DNA of 64,000 nt from Reichenbachiella faecimaris (GCF_900176375.1 NZ_FWYF01000002.1:160161-224160), one strand, 5' to 3'; positions 17,631-25,435 are shown, counted from the first letter of the stretch. A program made the numbers and translations. Notes: generated by a model from the sequence alone, not told the origin.

Positions 17631-18407
17631 ATGAGCCATTCCCTAGTTACCTCCAAAATCAAAAATCACGTCTTGCACATCGTCCTCAACAGGGCCAACA
17701 AGATGAATGCATTTACCTATGCCATGCTGCAAGAACTGTCCGAAGCCTATACCCAATTGGAAGCTGACCCCAGTCTACGATGTGGCTTAGTCTATGCAAA
17801 TGGCGATCACTTTACTGCTGGACTAGATTTAGCTGATGTTTCAAAAAACATTCAAAAGGGAGCAAACCTTTTCGAGGAAGGCAACATTGATCCACTTCAA
17901 ATATTTGACAAGAAAAGAACCAAGCCAGTAGTCATTGCCGTGCAAGGCACTTGCTTAACCATTGGTATTGAAATGATTTTGGCCAATGACATTTGTATAG
18001 CTGGTGAAAATTCCAAATTTGGACAGATAGAAGTAAAGCGCGGCATACTCGCATTTGGCGGAGCCACCATCCGATTTCAACAAAGATGTGGCTGGGGAAA
18101 TGCCATGAAATACTTGTTGACCGGAGACACGTTTGATGCGCAGGAAGCCCTTAGGATCGGACTTGTGCAGGAATTGAGTGCGGATCCAGTAGGCGAAGCC
18201 ATTCAGCTGGCCGAGCGGATGGCCCAGCAGGCACCCTTGGCCGTGCAAGCCACTTTAGCCAGTGCCAAAACAGCCCTTTTAGATGGACAGGATCAGGCAG
18301 AAAAAGACTTGATGCCCATGCTTCATCAACTCATGCAAACTACAGATGCTAAGGAAGGGCTCATGTCATTTCTGGAAAGAAGAGAGGCTAAATTCAAGGG
18401 AGAGTAG
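17631..18407 (+). CDS. Enoyl-CoA hydratase/isomerase (crotonase) family protein
   Basis: The enzyme has 258 residues with the crotonase fold. The oxyanion-hole motifs are HFTAGLDLADV (about 62-72) and GTCLTIGIEMILANDI (about 105-120), followed by FGQIEVKRGI. The residue pattern around the second catalytic Glu is not the standard hydratase one (GNA in place of the usual acidic position), so it may be an isomerase, a hydrolase or a general crotonase. The C-terminal helix ends MSFLERREAKFKGE, like family members that handle short acyl-CoAs. It stands alone between glpX and corA. The substrate is not determined. Confidence 0.88.
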   Translation: MSHSLVTSKIKNHVLHIVLNRANKMNAFTYAMLQELSEAYTQLEADPSLRCGLVYANGDHFTAGLDLADVSKNIQKGANLFEEGNIDPLQIFDKKRTKPVVIAVQGTCLTIGIEMILANDICIAGENSKFGQIEVKRGILAFGGATIRFQQRCGWGNAMKYLLTGDTFDAQEALRIGLVQELSADPVGEAIQLAERMAQQAPLAVQATLASAKTALLDGQDQAEKDLMPMLHQLMQTTDAKEGLMSFLERREAKFKGE

Positions 18408-18508
18408 CCTGTTTACAAGCGATTATAAGGAATCATTTATTTACATTTAATGTATGGACGATTTCACTGTGGTTCGTCTCATTTGGACATCAGATTGAAG
18501 CAATAAAA

Positions 18509-19633
18509 ATGAAAGGCATAGATATCACCAGACCAGACAAACTGTTATTGAAAGGCATCAAGACCTTGGGTGCCTTAGGACAAAACCTGTATTCAGACAA
18601 AAAATCTGAAGCCAAAGCAAAGGCAGAACTGACCTTCATTGGCAAAAAGAAAATGGAATCTGTCCAAAGTCAGCTTTATCAATTTGACGCCAAAGCCTAT
18701 ACAGTGGAAAATGACTTGGACGATTTTTCCTTCCTAAAAGAGGCGCAAGGCAGCAATATATCCTGGCTGAATTTTCATGGTGTACATGACGTAGAACTCT
18801 TGAAAAAAGTAGGCAAAGCCATACATCTTGATAGGCTCACCATCAGGCAAATTCTTGATACTACGCAACGTCCAAAAGTAGATGAGTATGATGATCACCT
18901 GTTTTTCAGTGTGAAATCAATTGCAAAAAATAAAGAAGAAATTGATGTGGAGCAATTGTCTTTTGTACTAGGGTCTCATTATGCTGTTTCCTTTCAGGAA
19001 GAAATTGGAGACCATTTTGATGGCATCAGAAACAAACTAAAAGAAGGACTAGGGTTCGTTCGCAAACGATCTAGCGACTATCTGCTTTCTCAGTTGCTTG
19101 ATGCCATTTTGGATAATTATTTTGAAACCATTGACCAAACGAATGAGGCCATCTCTCTGATAGAAAAAGTGGTAATTGATGATCCTGATAAATCAACACT
19201 TATTGTGCTTGAAAAACATAAACAAAATGCTCAAACCATAAAAAAGGCACTGGGGCCCTTCAAAGAGGCACTCACCAATCTGATGAATGGAGATAGCAAA
19301 CTAATTCAGCAGACTAACTTGAAGTATTTTCGAGACCTGGGCAACTCTGCCTCTGCCGCCATGGAAGAAATTGAATCTACGTTAAGAACTTTGGAGGGAT
19401 TGACCAATATTTGTTTCGCCTCTCAAAGTCAGAAAATGAACGAAACCATGAAGGTACTCACCACAGTGGCTACGATTTTCATCCCTCTGACTTTCATAGC
19501 AGGTATCTATGGCATGAACTTCGACAACATGCCAGAATTGCATAACCCCAATGGCTATTTCTACACTTGGGGCGTCATGGGAGCAATTTTCATTGCCATG
19601 CTGATTTATTTTAAAGTAAAAAAATGGATATGA
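18509..19633 (+). CDS. corA: CorA-type magnesium/cobalt transporter
   Basis: The product has 374 residues: a large cytoplasmic N-terminal domain (about 1-310) and two C-terminal membrane helices. The hallmark GMN motif occurs as YGMNFDNMPE after the first helix, and the protein ends with a basic YFKVKKWI. The basic N-terminal extension (about 1-60) is longer than in minimal CorA but common in Bacteroidota. It would form a homopentameric channel for Mg2+ uptake. It sits 10 bases upstream of a DUF2062 gene, so both are probably one transcript. No magnesium riboswitch was recognised in the 100 bases upstream. Confidence 0.95.
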   Translation: MKGIDITRPDKLLLKGIKTLGALGQNLYSDKKSEAKAKAELTFIGKKKMESVQSQLYQFDAKAYTVENDLDDFSFLKEAQGSNISWLNFHGVHDVELLKKVGKAIHLDRLTIRQILDTTQRPKVDEYDDHLFFSVKSIAKNKEEIDVEQLSFVLGSHYAVSFQEEIGDHFDGIRNKLKEGLGFVRKRSSDYLLSQLLDAILDNYFETIDQTNEAISLIEKVVIDDPDKSTLIVLEKHKQNAQTIKKALGPFKEALTNLMNGDSKLIQQTNLKYFRDLGNSASAAMEEIESTLRTLEGLTNICFASQSQKMNETMKVLTTVATIFIPLTFIAGIYGMNFDNMPELHNPNGYFYTWGVMGAIFIAMLIYFKVKKWI

Positions 19634-19643
19634 TCCCATTGGA

Positions 19644-20090
19644 GTGAAAAATTATAAAAACAAATTTGTCTTTAAGCTCAAACGGCACTTCTTAGAAGTG
19701 CTACGTACCAAAACCTCTGACCACTCTGTAGCTATGGGGTTTGCGGTAGGAAGTTTTGTCGCCATTTTGCCCACGCCTGGCATTAGTTTTCTTATTGGCA
19801 TTGGTATTGTCGCCATTTTCAAAACCATCAACAAATACGCCCTCTTTCTGGCCATGGTCGTTTGGAATATCTGGACACTAGCTCCTATCTACTGGGCAAG
19901 CTATGAAATAGGAGAAGCCATCTTTGGGGATGTAGAAAAAGTAATATTTGATATCAAAGAATGGGATCAAGTTTTTGACTACAGCCTGCGCTTCTTGATT
20001 GGCAATTTATTTTTGTCCACTCCTATTGCTGTGCTGAGTTATTTTTTGGTGAGGGCTGGGGTAAGAAAGTATAAAAGGAGTAGACAATAA
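19644..20090 (+). CDS. DUF2062 membrane protein
   Basis: The product has 148 residues starting at GTG 19644, 10 bases after corA. The pattern SVAMGFAVGSFVAILPTPGISFLIGIG followed by the conserved NIWTLAPIYWASYEIG block is that of the DUF2062 family of small membrane proteins. Two or three membrane helices and a basic C-terminal tail (RKYKRSRQ) are visible. The function of the family is unknown. Pairing with corA suggests membrane or ion homeostasis, by context only. Confidence 0.85.
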   Translation: MKNYKNKFVFKLKRHFLEVLRTKTSDHSVAMGFAVGSFVAILPTPGISFLIGIGIVAIFKTINKYALFLAMVVWNIWTLAPIYWASYEIGEAIFGDVEKVIFDIKEWDQVFDYSLRFLIGNLFLSTPIAVLSYFLVRAGVRKYKRSRQ

Positions 20091-20310
20091 GTCTAAACTA
20101 CCCCCAAACGAAAAAAAATCCTGCTCCGTCGCAAGGGTATGGCGATTGTATCTTGCTGGTATTTCAAATGCCTCATAAGATTTCAGCCGTATTAGGAAAT
20201 GCGACCGATCAGGATTTCAATTCACCCATCAATTTTGTCAACTATCCGATCGGGAATCAGCTCCAGTTTTTGTTCGTTGATTTGGATCATGTTAAGATTA
20301 ATTTTAAATT

Positions 20311-20366
20311 TTGTTCATATAATTCATTTTGTTCGAATTAAATGAACAATGTATATTTGTGAACAA
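20311..20366. promoter_or_regulatory. Symmetric operator of the AbiE-type operon
   Basis: Four 6-base half-sites are arranged symmetrically: TTGTTC at 20311-20316 and 20329-20334, then GAACAA at 20344-20349 and 20361-20366. The inner two overlap the -33 element and the -7 spacer; the last lies between the -7 element and the start codon. This fits negative autoregulation by the antitoxin, as is known for AbiEi proteins. Confidence 0.6.
20328..20359 (+). promoter_or_regulatory. Promoter of the AbiE-type operon
   Basis: TTTG (20328-20331) and TATATTTG (20352-20359) are exact consensus elements with a 20-bp spacer. Transcription should start at about 20366, so the ATG at 20367 is nearly leaderless and the ATG at 20349, within the promoter, cannot be used. 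Confidence 0.75.
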
Positions 20367-21332
20367 ATGGAGCGAAAAATTATAAATACTGCCATAGCAA
20401 ACCTCTCGAATTTTACTGGAGTAACAGGAGCCTACAAGCCAGCTAAAGTATTAGATGGCAAAATCACTATTGCCTACAAAGGCAAGAAACATGATTTCAC
20501 TGTTGAAGTTAAAAAAGATGTAAAGCCTTATATAGTAGAACAACTTCAAGCATTAAAAAAGCAATACCCAGACCTAATACTGATAGCAGAGCGTATTCCC
20601 CAGGCAACCAAAAGAAAACTTGAAGAATTAACCATTCCATACATTGAGGCCAATGGCAACATGTACTTGGAAACTCCAGATATGTTCATTCATTTAGAAA
20701 CTATCAAGCCAATTAAAATTACCAAAGAGACTGGAAATCGAGCCTTTACTAAAACTGGCCTCAAAGTAGTATTTCAATTATTGATTAATCCAGAACTCAT
20801 TAATAAAACACAAAGAGAGATAGCTAAAATCACAGGCGTAGCTCTAGGCAACATCCCACAAGTTATTGATGGCCTAAAAGAAACTGGCTATCTACTTCCT
20901 CTTAACAAGAGGACATACATCTGGGAAAAAAAGGAAGAATTGATTGAGCGTTGGATTGATGGCTATCAAACCACACTCAAGCCCACATTGAAAAAGAACA
21001 CATATGCTATAAGAGGTGACTGGCAAGACCTGAAATTAACAAATGGAACCGTATGGGGAGGAGAACCAGCAGCTGATCTACTAACGAATCATCTCAGACC
21101 AGAAATATTTACCCTATACACAAAAGAGACTCAAATAGATCTAATTAAAAATTATAAGCTGCAACCCAAACCAACTGGAGAACTAACCACTTTAGAAAAA
21201 TTCTGGAATGAGGACATCGATCAAATGGCTCCAGCAATACTTGTCTATGCTGACCTTAAACTAACAGGAGGTAAACGAAATAACGAAACAGCGCAGATAA
21301 TCTACAATGAACATATCAAACCAAACCTATAA
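20367..21332 (+). CDS. AbiEi-like antitoxin (COG4861-type)
   Basis: The product has 321 residues from ATG 20367; the longer frame from 20349 starts inside the promoter. The N-terminal domain (about 1-110) has DFTVEVK and the GNMYLE segment, resembling a degenerate restriction-endonuclease-like fold. A winged helix-turn-helix follows (about 130-180, KTQREIAKITGVALGNIPQVI), then a C-terminal domain of about 140 residues. This layout matches proteins annotated as type IV toxin-antitoxin AbiEi-family antitoxins. It would neutralise the nucleotidyltransferase partner and repress its own promoter, where four symmetric half-sites are present. The start of the partner overlaps the last 26 bases. Low GC relative to neighbours and tRNA proximity suggest horizontal acquisition. 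Confidence 0.8.
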   Translation: MERKIINTAIANLSNFTGVTGAYKPAKVLDGKITIAYKGKKHDFTVEVKKDVKPYIVEQLQALKKQYPDLILIAERIPQATKRKLEELTIPYIEANGNMYLETPDMFIHLETIKPIKITKETGNRAFTKTGLKVVFQLLINPELINKTQREIAKITGVALGNIPQVIDGLKETGYLLPLNKRTYIWEKKEELIERWIDGYQTTLKPTLKKNTYAIRGDWQDLKLTNGTVWGGEPAADLLTNHLRPEIFTLYTKETQIDLIKNYKLQPKPTGELTTLEKFWNEDIDQMAPAILVYADLKLTGGKRNNETAQIIYNEHIKPNL

Positions 21333-22149
21333 AGAATTAGCTATTCCATACTTCAAAGAGGTATTTGAAGATATTGACAAAATTATGTCCGCACATCACC
21401 TCCCTTATTATTTAATTGGGGTAAGCGCGATTGCACTAGAATTATTGAAGAAAGGAATCAAACCCAATCGAGGCACAAAGGATATAGATTTTGCCATTAT
21501 GGTCTCAACCATTCATCAATATGAAGAGATCAGCAAAACCCTCACAAACGAAGGATACAACAAAGTAAAAGCACCTTGGACTTTCTATTCGGAAAAATAC
21601 AATGTAGCCATAGACATTCTTCCCTTTGGGGAAATTGAATAGCAAGACACCTTAGGATTCATTGAGAGATACGCTGACTTACACCTGCTAGGGTTCAAGG
21701 AAGTACTTGAAAAAAGTGAAAAAGTGCATATTGAAGAGAAAATAGCTCAGATACCTTCATTACCAGGAATGGTCATTTTGAAGTTAGTAGCATGGAATGA
21801 CAGACCTGAAGAACGGGAAAATGATTTATCAGATATCCTTAGAATAATTCAGCACTTTTATGACTTGGAATTTGATGATATAGCAGATCACCATTATGAT
21901 CTATTGGCAACCGATATTCTAGACGAATTATTAGTCTCAGCCGAAGTATTAGGTCGAAAATGTAGAATATACCTTGAAAAATCTACAACCCTATCTGATA
22001 GGATCACTGGTATTCTAAAAAACGAACTTACTATCAATGAGAAATCCGCAATTGCACGAGACTGGGCAAGAAAATTAGATAAAGATGTCAACTACGCCAG
22101 CTCCATAATACGAGCCTTTCAGAGAGGGATTTTATCCAAGAAGGAGTAA
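21307..22149 (+). pseudogene. AbiEii-like nucleotidyltransferase toxin interrupted by an in-frame TAG
   Basis: One continuous frame of 281 codons is broken only by TAG at 21640-21642 (codon 112). Codons 1-111 hold the nucleotidyltransferase core: GVSA (about 39-41), TKDIDF with Asp59 and Asp61, and AIDILPFGE with Asp103. Codons 113-280 continue without a frameshift (LHLLGFKEVL, PGMVILKLVAWNDRPEERENDLSDI), the helical part that normally completes the enzyme. The family transfers nucleotides or phosphates to tRNA or other targets. The break suggests an inactivated toxin kept with an intact antitoxin; amber readthrough or two separate polypeptides (a start near 21724 or 21769) are less likely options. 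The start overlaps the antitoxin gene by 26 bases. Confidence 0.8.
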
Positions 22150-22184
22150 TAATCTATTACTGGAAAAAAAGATAAAATATTTTT

Positions 22185-22203
22185 CGACACCAAAACCGAC
22201 ACC
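22185..22203 (+). repeat. Direct repeat CGACACC near the tRNA scar
   Basis: CGACACC-AAAAC-CGACACC: two identical 7-mers 12 bases apart, in non-coding DNA between the toxin frame and the tRNA-Leu fragment. Such short direct repeats beside a tRNA-derived att core resemble arm-type integrase sites, but chance cannot be excluded. Confidence 0.35.
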
Positions 22204-22250
22204 ACACAAACACAAAACCCCAGACAATCAGGCGATTACCAAGGGTTTAT

Positions 22251-22310
22251 GTGCCGGAAGTGGGAGGCTGCGCGCCCCGCTTGAACCCTCACAACTCGAA
22301 AGTCACAAGA
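22251..22310 (-). pseudogene. Broken copy of the tRNA-Leu 3' half
   Basis: Aligned with the intact tRNA-Leu region 22383-22428, this segment matches at 43 of 46 positions (22251-22265 and 22280-22310) but carries a 14-base GC-rich insert (22266-22279) in the T-arm. The copy covers the T-arm, variable loop and part of the anticodon stem; the 5' half is missing. It lies beyond the tRNA 3' end, as expected for an attachment-site duplication left by an integrated element. Confidence 0.75.
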
Positions 22311-22351
22311 CTAGGTTTCAAAAGACTTAAAATCATAAAATGGCTGCAAAC

Positions 22352-22378
22352 AAAAAAAACTTCCCTAAAGGAAGCTTT
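22352..22378 (-). terminator. Terminator after tRNA-Leu
   Basis: On the minus strand a 9-bp stem (one G-U pair) with a 5-base loop is followed by eight T residues. It lies 6 bases after the tRNA-Leu gene and ends the tRNA-Gly/tRNA-Leu transcript. Confidence 0.8.
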
Positions 22379-22383
22379 TAAAG

Positions 22384-22467
22384 TGCCAGAAGTGGGACTT
22401 GAACCCACACGACTCGAAAGTCACAAGATTTTAAGTCTTGCGTGTCTACCAATTCCACCATTCCGGC
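22384..22467 (-). tRNA. tRNA-Leu (anticodon TAA)
   Basis: The 84-base gene folds as a class II tRNA. Its acceptor stem GCCGGAA pairs with TTCTGGC (one G-U), the discriminator is A, and the anticodon stem CAAGA/TCTTG encloses the loop CTTAAAA, giving anticodon TAA. There is a long variable arm and the T-arm GTGGG-TTCAAGT-CCCAC. CCA is not encoded. It is transcribed after tRNA-Gly. Confidence 0.95.
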
Positions 22468-22559
22468 AGTAGACTCTTAAGCATGAATTGGATACAAAAA
22501 AAGTGTATGCGCGATGCTTCTGCACCTTCTCACTCACATACACTCTCACACTCAATTGG

Positions 22560-22632
22560 AGCGAAAGACGAGGTTCGAACTCGCGACCTCCACCTTGGCA
22601 AGGTGGCGCTCTACCAGCTGAGCTACTTTCGC
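22560..22632 (-). tRNA. tRNA-Gly (anticodon GCC)
   Basis: The 73-base gene has the acceptor stem GCGAAAG/CTTTCGC, discriminator T, D-arm GCTC-AGCTGGTA-GAGC, and anticodon stem CCACC/GGTGG with loop TTGCCAA (anticodon GCC). The T-arm is CGAGG-TTCGAAC-style, and CCA is encoded directly after it (TGGA on the plus strand). Confidence 0.96.
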
Positions 22633-22662
22633 TTTTTATCAGCCCGATTGGCTAATGGAATG

Positions 22663-22692
22663 CAAAGATAGATAGCCACTTTAATTTATCAA
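22663..22692 (-). promoter_or_regulatory. Promoter of the tRNA-Gly/tRNA-Leu unit
   Basis: On the minus strand TTG (22690-22692), a 19-base spacer and TATCTTTG (22663-22670) match the phylum consensus. The -7 element lies 30 bases before the tRNA-Gly gene. Confidence 0.75.
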
Positions 22693-22722
22693 CTCTTTCA
22701 TGAAATATTTTAAGAATATTTT

Positions 22723-23160
22723 TCAGGTCGCATGTTTTATGATTCGAAAGCTACTTACCAGCTTTTCTACAATCACTAAACAGATGACGCCTTCGACAAT
22801 CAAAAACAGCTGCCTGAGCCTTGGGTCGGCAATAAAATCAAGCACTTCCATCGATTGTGTTCTCACCTGATCCAGGTATCTGATCTCTAATCCAGGCGCT
22901 CCACTGCCCATCAGAAAGTATGAAGTTGCAATAAGCGCGGCGAAAAAAGCCATCATCCAAACCAATAATTTGAAATTGGCATGTCGCTTTTTGGCTAATA
23001 ATGCGGAAGCAATAACTGTGGACGTAAAATTAGTCCCCACCTCCTTGAGTGGAAGTGATTTCATCCATTGATCCAAATCCTGAACATCCTTCAAATCCTT
23101 AACCATTCTGCTGCTTTCAAGCGCATCAAACTGTTCAATATCTTTATCATTACTCTCCAT
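22723..23160 (-). CDS. Membrane protein partner of the ECF sigma factor
   Basis: The product has 145 residues from ATG 23160; the longer frame from TTG 23187 begins 6 bases after the sigma gene and is less likely. The N-terminal 70 residues are soluble, with an acidic/Lys pattern (DLDQWMKSLPLKEVG). Two hydrophobic helices follow (about 72-92 and 122-140), with a basic C-terminus. Position just after an ECF sigma gene and the soluble-then-membrane layout suggest an anti-sigma or accessory factor, but no zinc-binding HxxxCxxC motif is present. It is not a family I recognise. Confidence 0.65.
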   Translation of the reverse strand: MESNDKDIEQFDALESSRMVKDLKDVQDLDQWMKSLPLKEVGTNFTSTVIASALLAKKRHANFKLLVWMMAFFAALIATSYFLMGSGAPGLEIRYLDQVRTQSMEVLDFIADPRLRQLFLIVEGVICLVIVEKLVSSFRIIKHAT

Positions 23161-23193
23161 AATTTCCAAAGTTAATGTTTCTATCAAAACAGA

Positions 23194-23769
23194 TTAAAGT
23201 ATGCTCTCTAATTCTGTTAGTAATAATTTGCGTAACAATTCTGCCAGTTTCTTCCTGGCTCTGAATATTTTCACTTTGAGATTTCCTTTATCAATTTTGG
23301 TCACCTCCACGAGTTCATCCATATCCAGTTCATCGAAATAATACAATGTAATGAGCAACCTTTCTTCATCCTTTAACTGCCCTACGGCCTTATTTAGGTA
23401 AAATGTCCTGTCATTTGCATTGAGTCCTCCAAATTCTTCAAAGCTCGAATATTCGGCTATGCCCTCTGGGCTACTATCAATATCCTCCGTTCTGATTTTT
23501 TTCTTTCTTGTACGGCTAATAGCCATATTCATAACTATTCTATAAAACCAGGTAGTGAATTTTGATTCGCCTTTGAATTTATCTATGGAAGTCAATAGTT
23601 TCACAAAGGCATCATGAGCGACCTCTTCAGCATCTTCTTCGTTTTGAAGAATTCGATCTGCTATAGTAAAGGCAAAGTTTTTGTGCCTGTTTACTAGCAT
23701 TTCGAAACTGGACATATCTCCAGTTTTGATTTTTTCTATCAATTGAATATCTGAAATGGACTCTTTCAC
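23194..23769 (-). CDS. ECF-type RNA polymerase sigma factor
   Basis: The product has 191 residues with the sigma-70 region 2 (about 25-95: FTIADRILQNEEDAEEVAHDAFVKLL, then FTTWFYRIVMNMA) and region 4 (about 135-185: LYYFDELDMDELVEV then a helix-turn-helix). This is a typical stand-alone extracytoplasmic-function sigma factor. Its target promoters and signal are unknown. The next gene on the same strand encodes a two-helix membrane protein that could restrain it. A 120-base region upstream contains an inverted repeat (23890-23922). Confidence 0.93.
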   Translation of the reverse strand: MKESISDIQLIEKIKTGDMSSFEMLVNRHKNFAFTIADRILQNEEDAEEVAHDAFVKLLTSIDKFKGESKFTTWFYRIVMNMAISRTRKKKIRTEDIDSSPEGIAEYSSFEEFGGLNANDRTFYLNKAVGQLKDEERLLITLYYFDELDMDELVEVTKIDKGNLKVKIFRARKKLAELLRKLLLTELESIL

Positions 23770-23889
23770 TCACCTGTGAGGTTTAATGCTTCAAGGCTCT
23801 CCTCGGTAAAAAATTATTTATGCCAGCTGCCTTGCAAACAGATCACAAGGCCCATGGATTACCAATGTGACGCCATGAGTTTCTTTCAA

Positions 23890-23922
23890 GTTACAAAGAA
23901 TAAATTTTTATTTTTTTGTAAC
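23890..23922. repeat. Inverted repeat between divergent genes
   Basis: GTTACAAA (23890-23897) and TTTGTAAC (23915-23922) form perfect 8-bp arms around a 17-base A/T-only centre apart from one G. It lies between the sigma-factor gene and the DUF6249-like gene, so it is more likely an operator or promoter-linked structure than a terminator. Confidence 0.45.
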
Positions 23923-23970
23923 CAGCTGATACGACGTGCTGTCCAATGAGCAAATCAAAAATTTAAAATT

Positions 23971-24324
23971 ATGCACGCACATGAAACGCTAATCCCAATC
24001 GTCCTATTCATTTCTATTGCTGTAGTACTTATCGTCATCAGAAAATTTCAGAATGACGAACGATTGGCCCTCATAGAAAAAGGAGGAGATGCCAATATTT
24101 TCAATTCAAACAAAAAAAATAATTCATTCCCAGCATTGAGGTATGGGCTCTTATTTATAGGGGCTGGAATCGGAATTTTGGTAGGTAATATTGTAGCCGA
24201 AGCGCGAATCATTGATGATGAGGCAGCCATTTTCTCATTCCTGATGATCTTCGGAGGGGCAGGACTTTTTACCTCTTACTTTATTGAAAGAAAAGAAGCC
24301 ACTAAGCAGGAAAATGATAGATAA
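23971..24324 (+). CDS. Small DUF6249-like membrane protein
   Basis: The product has 117 residues with an N-terminal helix (about 7-25), a soluble loop containing NDERLALIEKGGD, and two further helices (about 57-78 and 90-105), ending in a charged tail. The ERLALIEKG segment after the first helix is typical of the DUF6249 group found next to ECF sigma factors in Bacteroidota; the assignment is from memory. It is transcribed away from the sigma factor and could be one of its targets. Confidence 0.7.
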   Translation: MHAHETLIPIVLFISIAVVLIVIRKFQNDERLALIEKGGDANIFNSNKKNNSFPALRYGLLFIGAGIGILVGNIVAEARIIDDEAAIFSFLMIFGGAGLFTSYFIERKEATKQENDR

Positions 24325-24338
24325 TGATTTTCATATAA

Positions 24339-24382
24339 TTAATAAAATAGGCCAGGGTTTAAATTCTGACCTATTTTATTAA
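24339..24382. terminator. Bidirectional terminator
   Basis: TTAATAAAATAGG (24339-24351) pairs perfectly with CCTATTTTATTAA (24370-24382), and an inner CAG/CTG extends the stem after one mismatch. It lies between convergent genes and gives T-rich ends in both directions. Confidence 0.75.
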
Positions 24383-24389
24383 AATGTAT

Positions 24390-24884
24390 TCATGATTTAA
24401 AAACATTCCCTCCTTCTGCTTGACTGCTGTCAAATACGCGAATTCCAACAACCTCTGCTTCAGCAGTTTTCTCACCTTGACAATAAAAATCACATTGCAT
24501 CACTGTTTTTCTGCCTTTCACTTCTATGATTCTAGCTCTCAATTCTACGACATGCTTATTTGAGGTAGGTTTGAGGTATCTGACGTTCAATGTGCCTGTA
24601 GCATATCTATACTCAGGCATAGAATCCAAGTCACGACCCTCTTCTTTGTAAGCATGCGCCATGGCCGTACCCATACAGTGACAATCAATCAAAGTAGCCA
24701 TAATGCCTCCGTTCATCAAATCAGACCAGCCATGATAGTGCTCCTCAGATTGCCAATGGCATACAGACTCATCACCTTCCCAATAACTTTTGATGTGTAG
24801 TCCTTGATCATTGTGAATGCCACACCCAAAGCAAACATTCTCAGGCATGTGGTTTTGAAAGTATATTTTATCTGTCGAATTCAT
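24390..24884 (-). CDS. Hotdog-fold thioesterase (PaaI-like)
   Basis: The product has 164 residues from ATG 24884; the upstream in-frame ATG at 24926 would overlap the divergent small gene. It carries the hotdog core pattern HYHGWSDLMNGGIMATLIDCHCMGTA (about 58-83), where the NGG loop and following Asp match acyl-CoA thioesterases of the PaaI/YbgC superfamily. The N-terminal CFGCGIHNDQGLHI segment with paired Cys is common in a subgroup of these enzymes. The substrate is unknown. It is monocistronic and faces a divergent small gene 29 bases away. Confidence 0.85.
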   Translation of the reverse strand: MNSTDKIYFQNHMPENVCFGCGIHNDQGLHIKSYWEGDESVCHWQSEEHYHGWSDLMNGGIMATLIDCHCMGTAMAHAYKEEGRDLDSMPEYRYATGTLNVRYLKPTSNKHVVELRARIIEVKGRKTVMQCDFYCQGEKTAEAEVVGIRVFDSSQAEGGNVFKS

Positions 24885-24913
24885 TAAATTTCTTCTTGGG
24901 TTCAAGAACGAAG

Positions 24914-25063
24914 ATGAACAGAACAAATAAAAAACCGAAGCAGAAGGCTAAAAAAGATAAGCCAAAAGAGAAGTCAGCAGCGCCTGAAACCAAAAAGACG
25001 TCTGAAAATCCTTCAGAAGGAATTCCAGACGTCGATTTTAAAAAATTCTTAGGTTGTGGTTGA
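24914..25063 (+). CDS. Small lysine-rich protein (49 aa)
   Basis: The frame runs ATG 24914 to TGA 25061-25063. The product is very basic at the start (NKKPKQKAKKDKPKEK), then Ser/Glu-rich, and ends in a distinct DVDFKKFLGCG. The clean composition and the non-random C-terminal end suggest a real gene, although no family is recognised. It is divergent from the thioesterase gene, with starts 29 bases apart. Its stop directly abuts the stop of the next small gene on the opposite strand. Confidence 0.5.
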   Translation: MNRTNKKPKQKAKKDKPKEKSAAPETKKTSENPSEGIPDVDFKKFLGCG

Positions 25064-25159
25064 TCAAATAGTAGCGTATAAAAACGCTGCCAGACCAGCC
25101 GCCCAAACCAAAATATAAGCTCTTAAGATTTGGATTCTAATTTTTTCAATAGCTGACAT
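25064..25159 (-). CDS. Small single-helix membrane protein (31 aa)
   Basis: The frame runs ATG 25159 to TGA 25066-25064. The peptide has a charged N-terminus (MSAIEKIRIQ) and one hydrophobic helix (ILRAYILVWAAGLAAFLYATI) that reaches the C-terminus. The stop is adjacent to that of the Lys-rich gene on the plus strand. It is too short for family assignment, but its composition is that of a genuine small membrane protein rather than a shadow frame, and no other gene overlaps it. Confidence 0.45.
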   Translation of the reverse strand: MSAIEKIRIQILRAYILVWAAGLAAFLYATI

Positions 25160-25435
25160 ACAAAAGATTTGTGATGAAATACAAATTAATTTACTATGCA
25201 AGTTATGGATCAGAACTAGTTAAGTCAATTGGTAAAATCTCCTAAAGTGTTTTTGCGTCTTTTTCCTAGTAAGATATTTTTAAATCATTGATTTACTGAT
25301 ATTTACCAGCTACTTAATTGAGTTTCACTTTAAATTAGGTGAAAAATACTAATTCTAGAATAATAGAAAAATACAATACGATTTGCTTAATAGTGCAAGA
25401 TAATATGTTCAACAAGAGTGGCTCAAAACTGCCTT

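Noticed and set aside
20153-20341. A 62-codon frame starting with TTG before the antitoxin gene
   Set aside because: It starts with TTG, has no family resemblance, and overlaps the promoter/operator region. The 276-base gap 20091-20366 otherwise shows only the regulatory sites.
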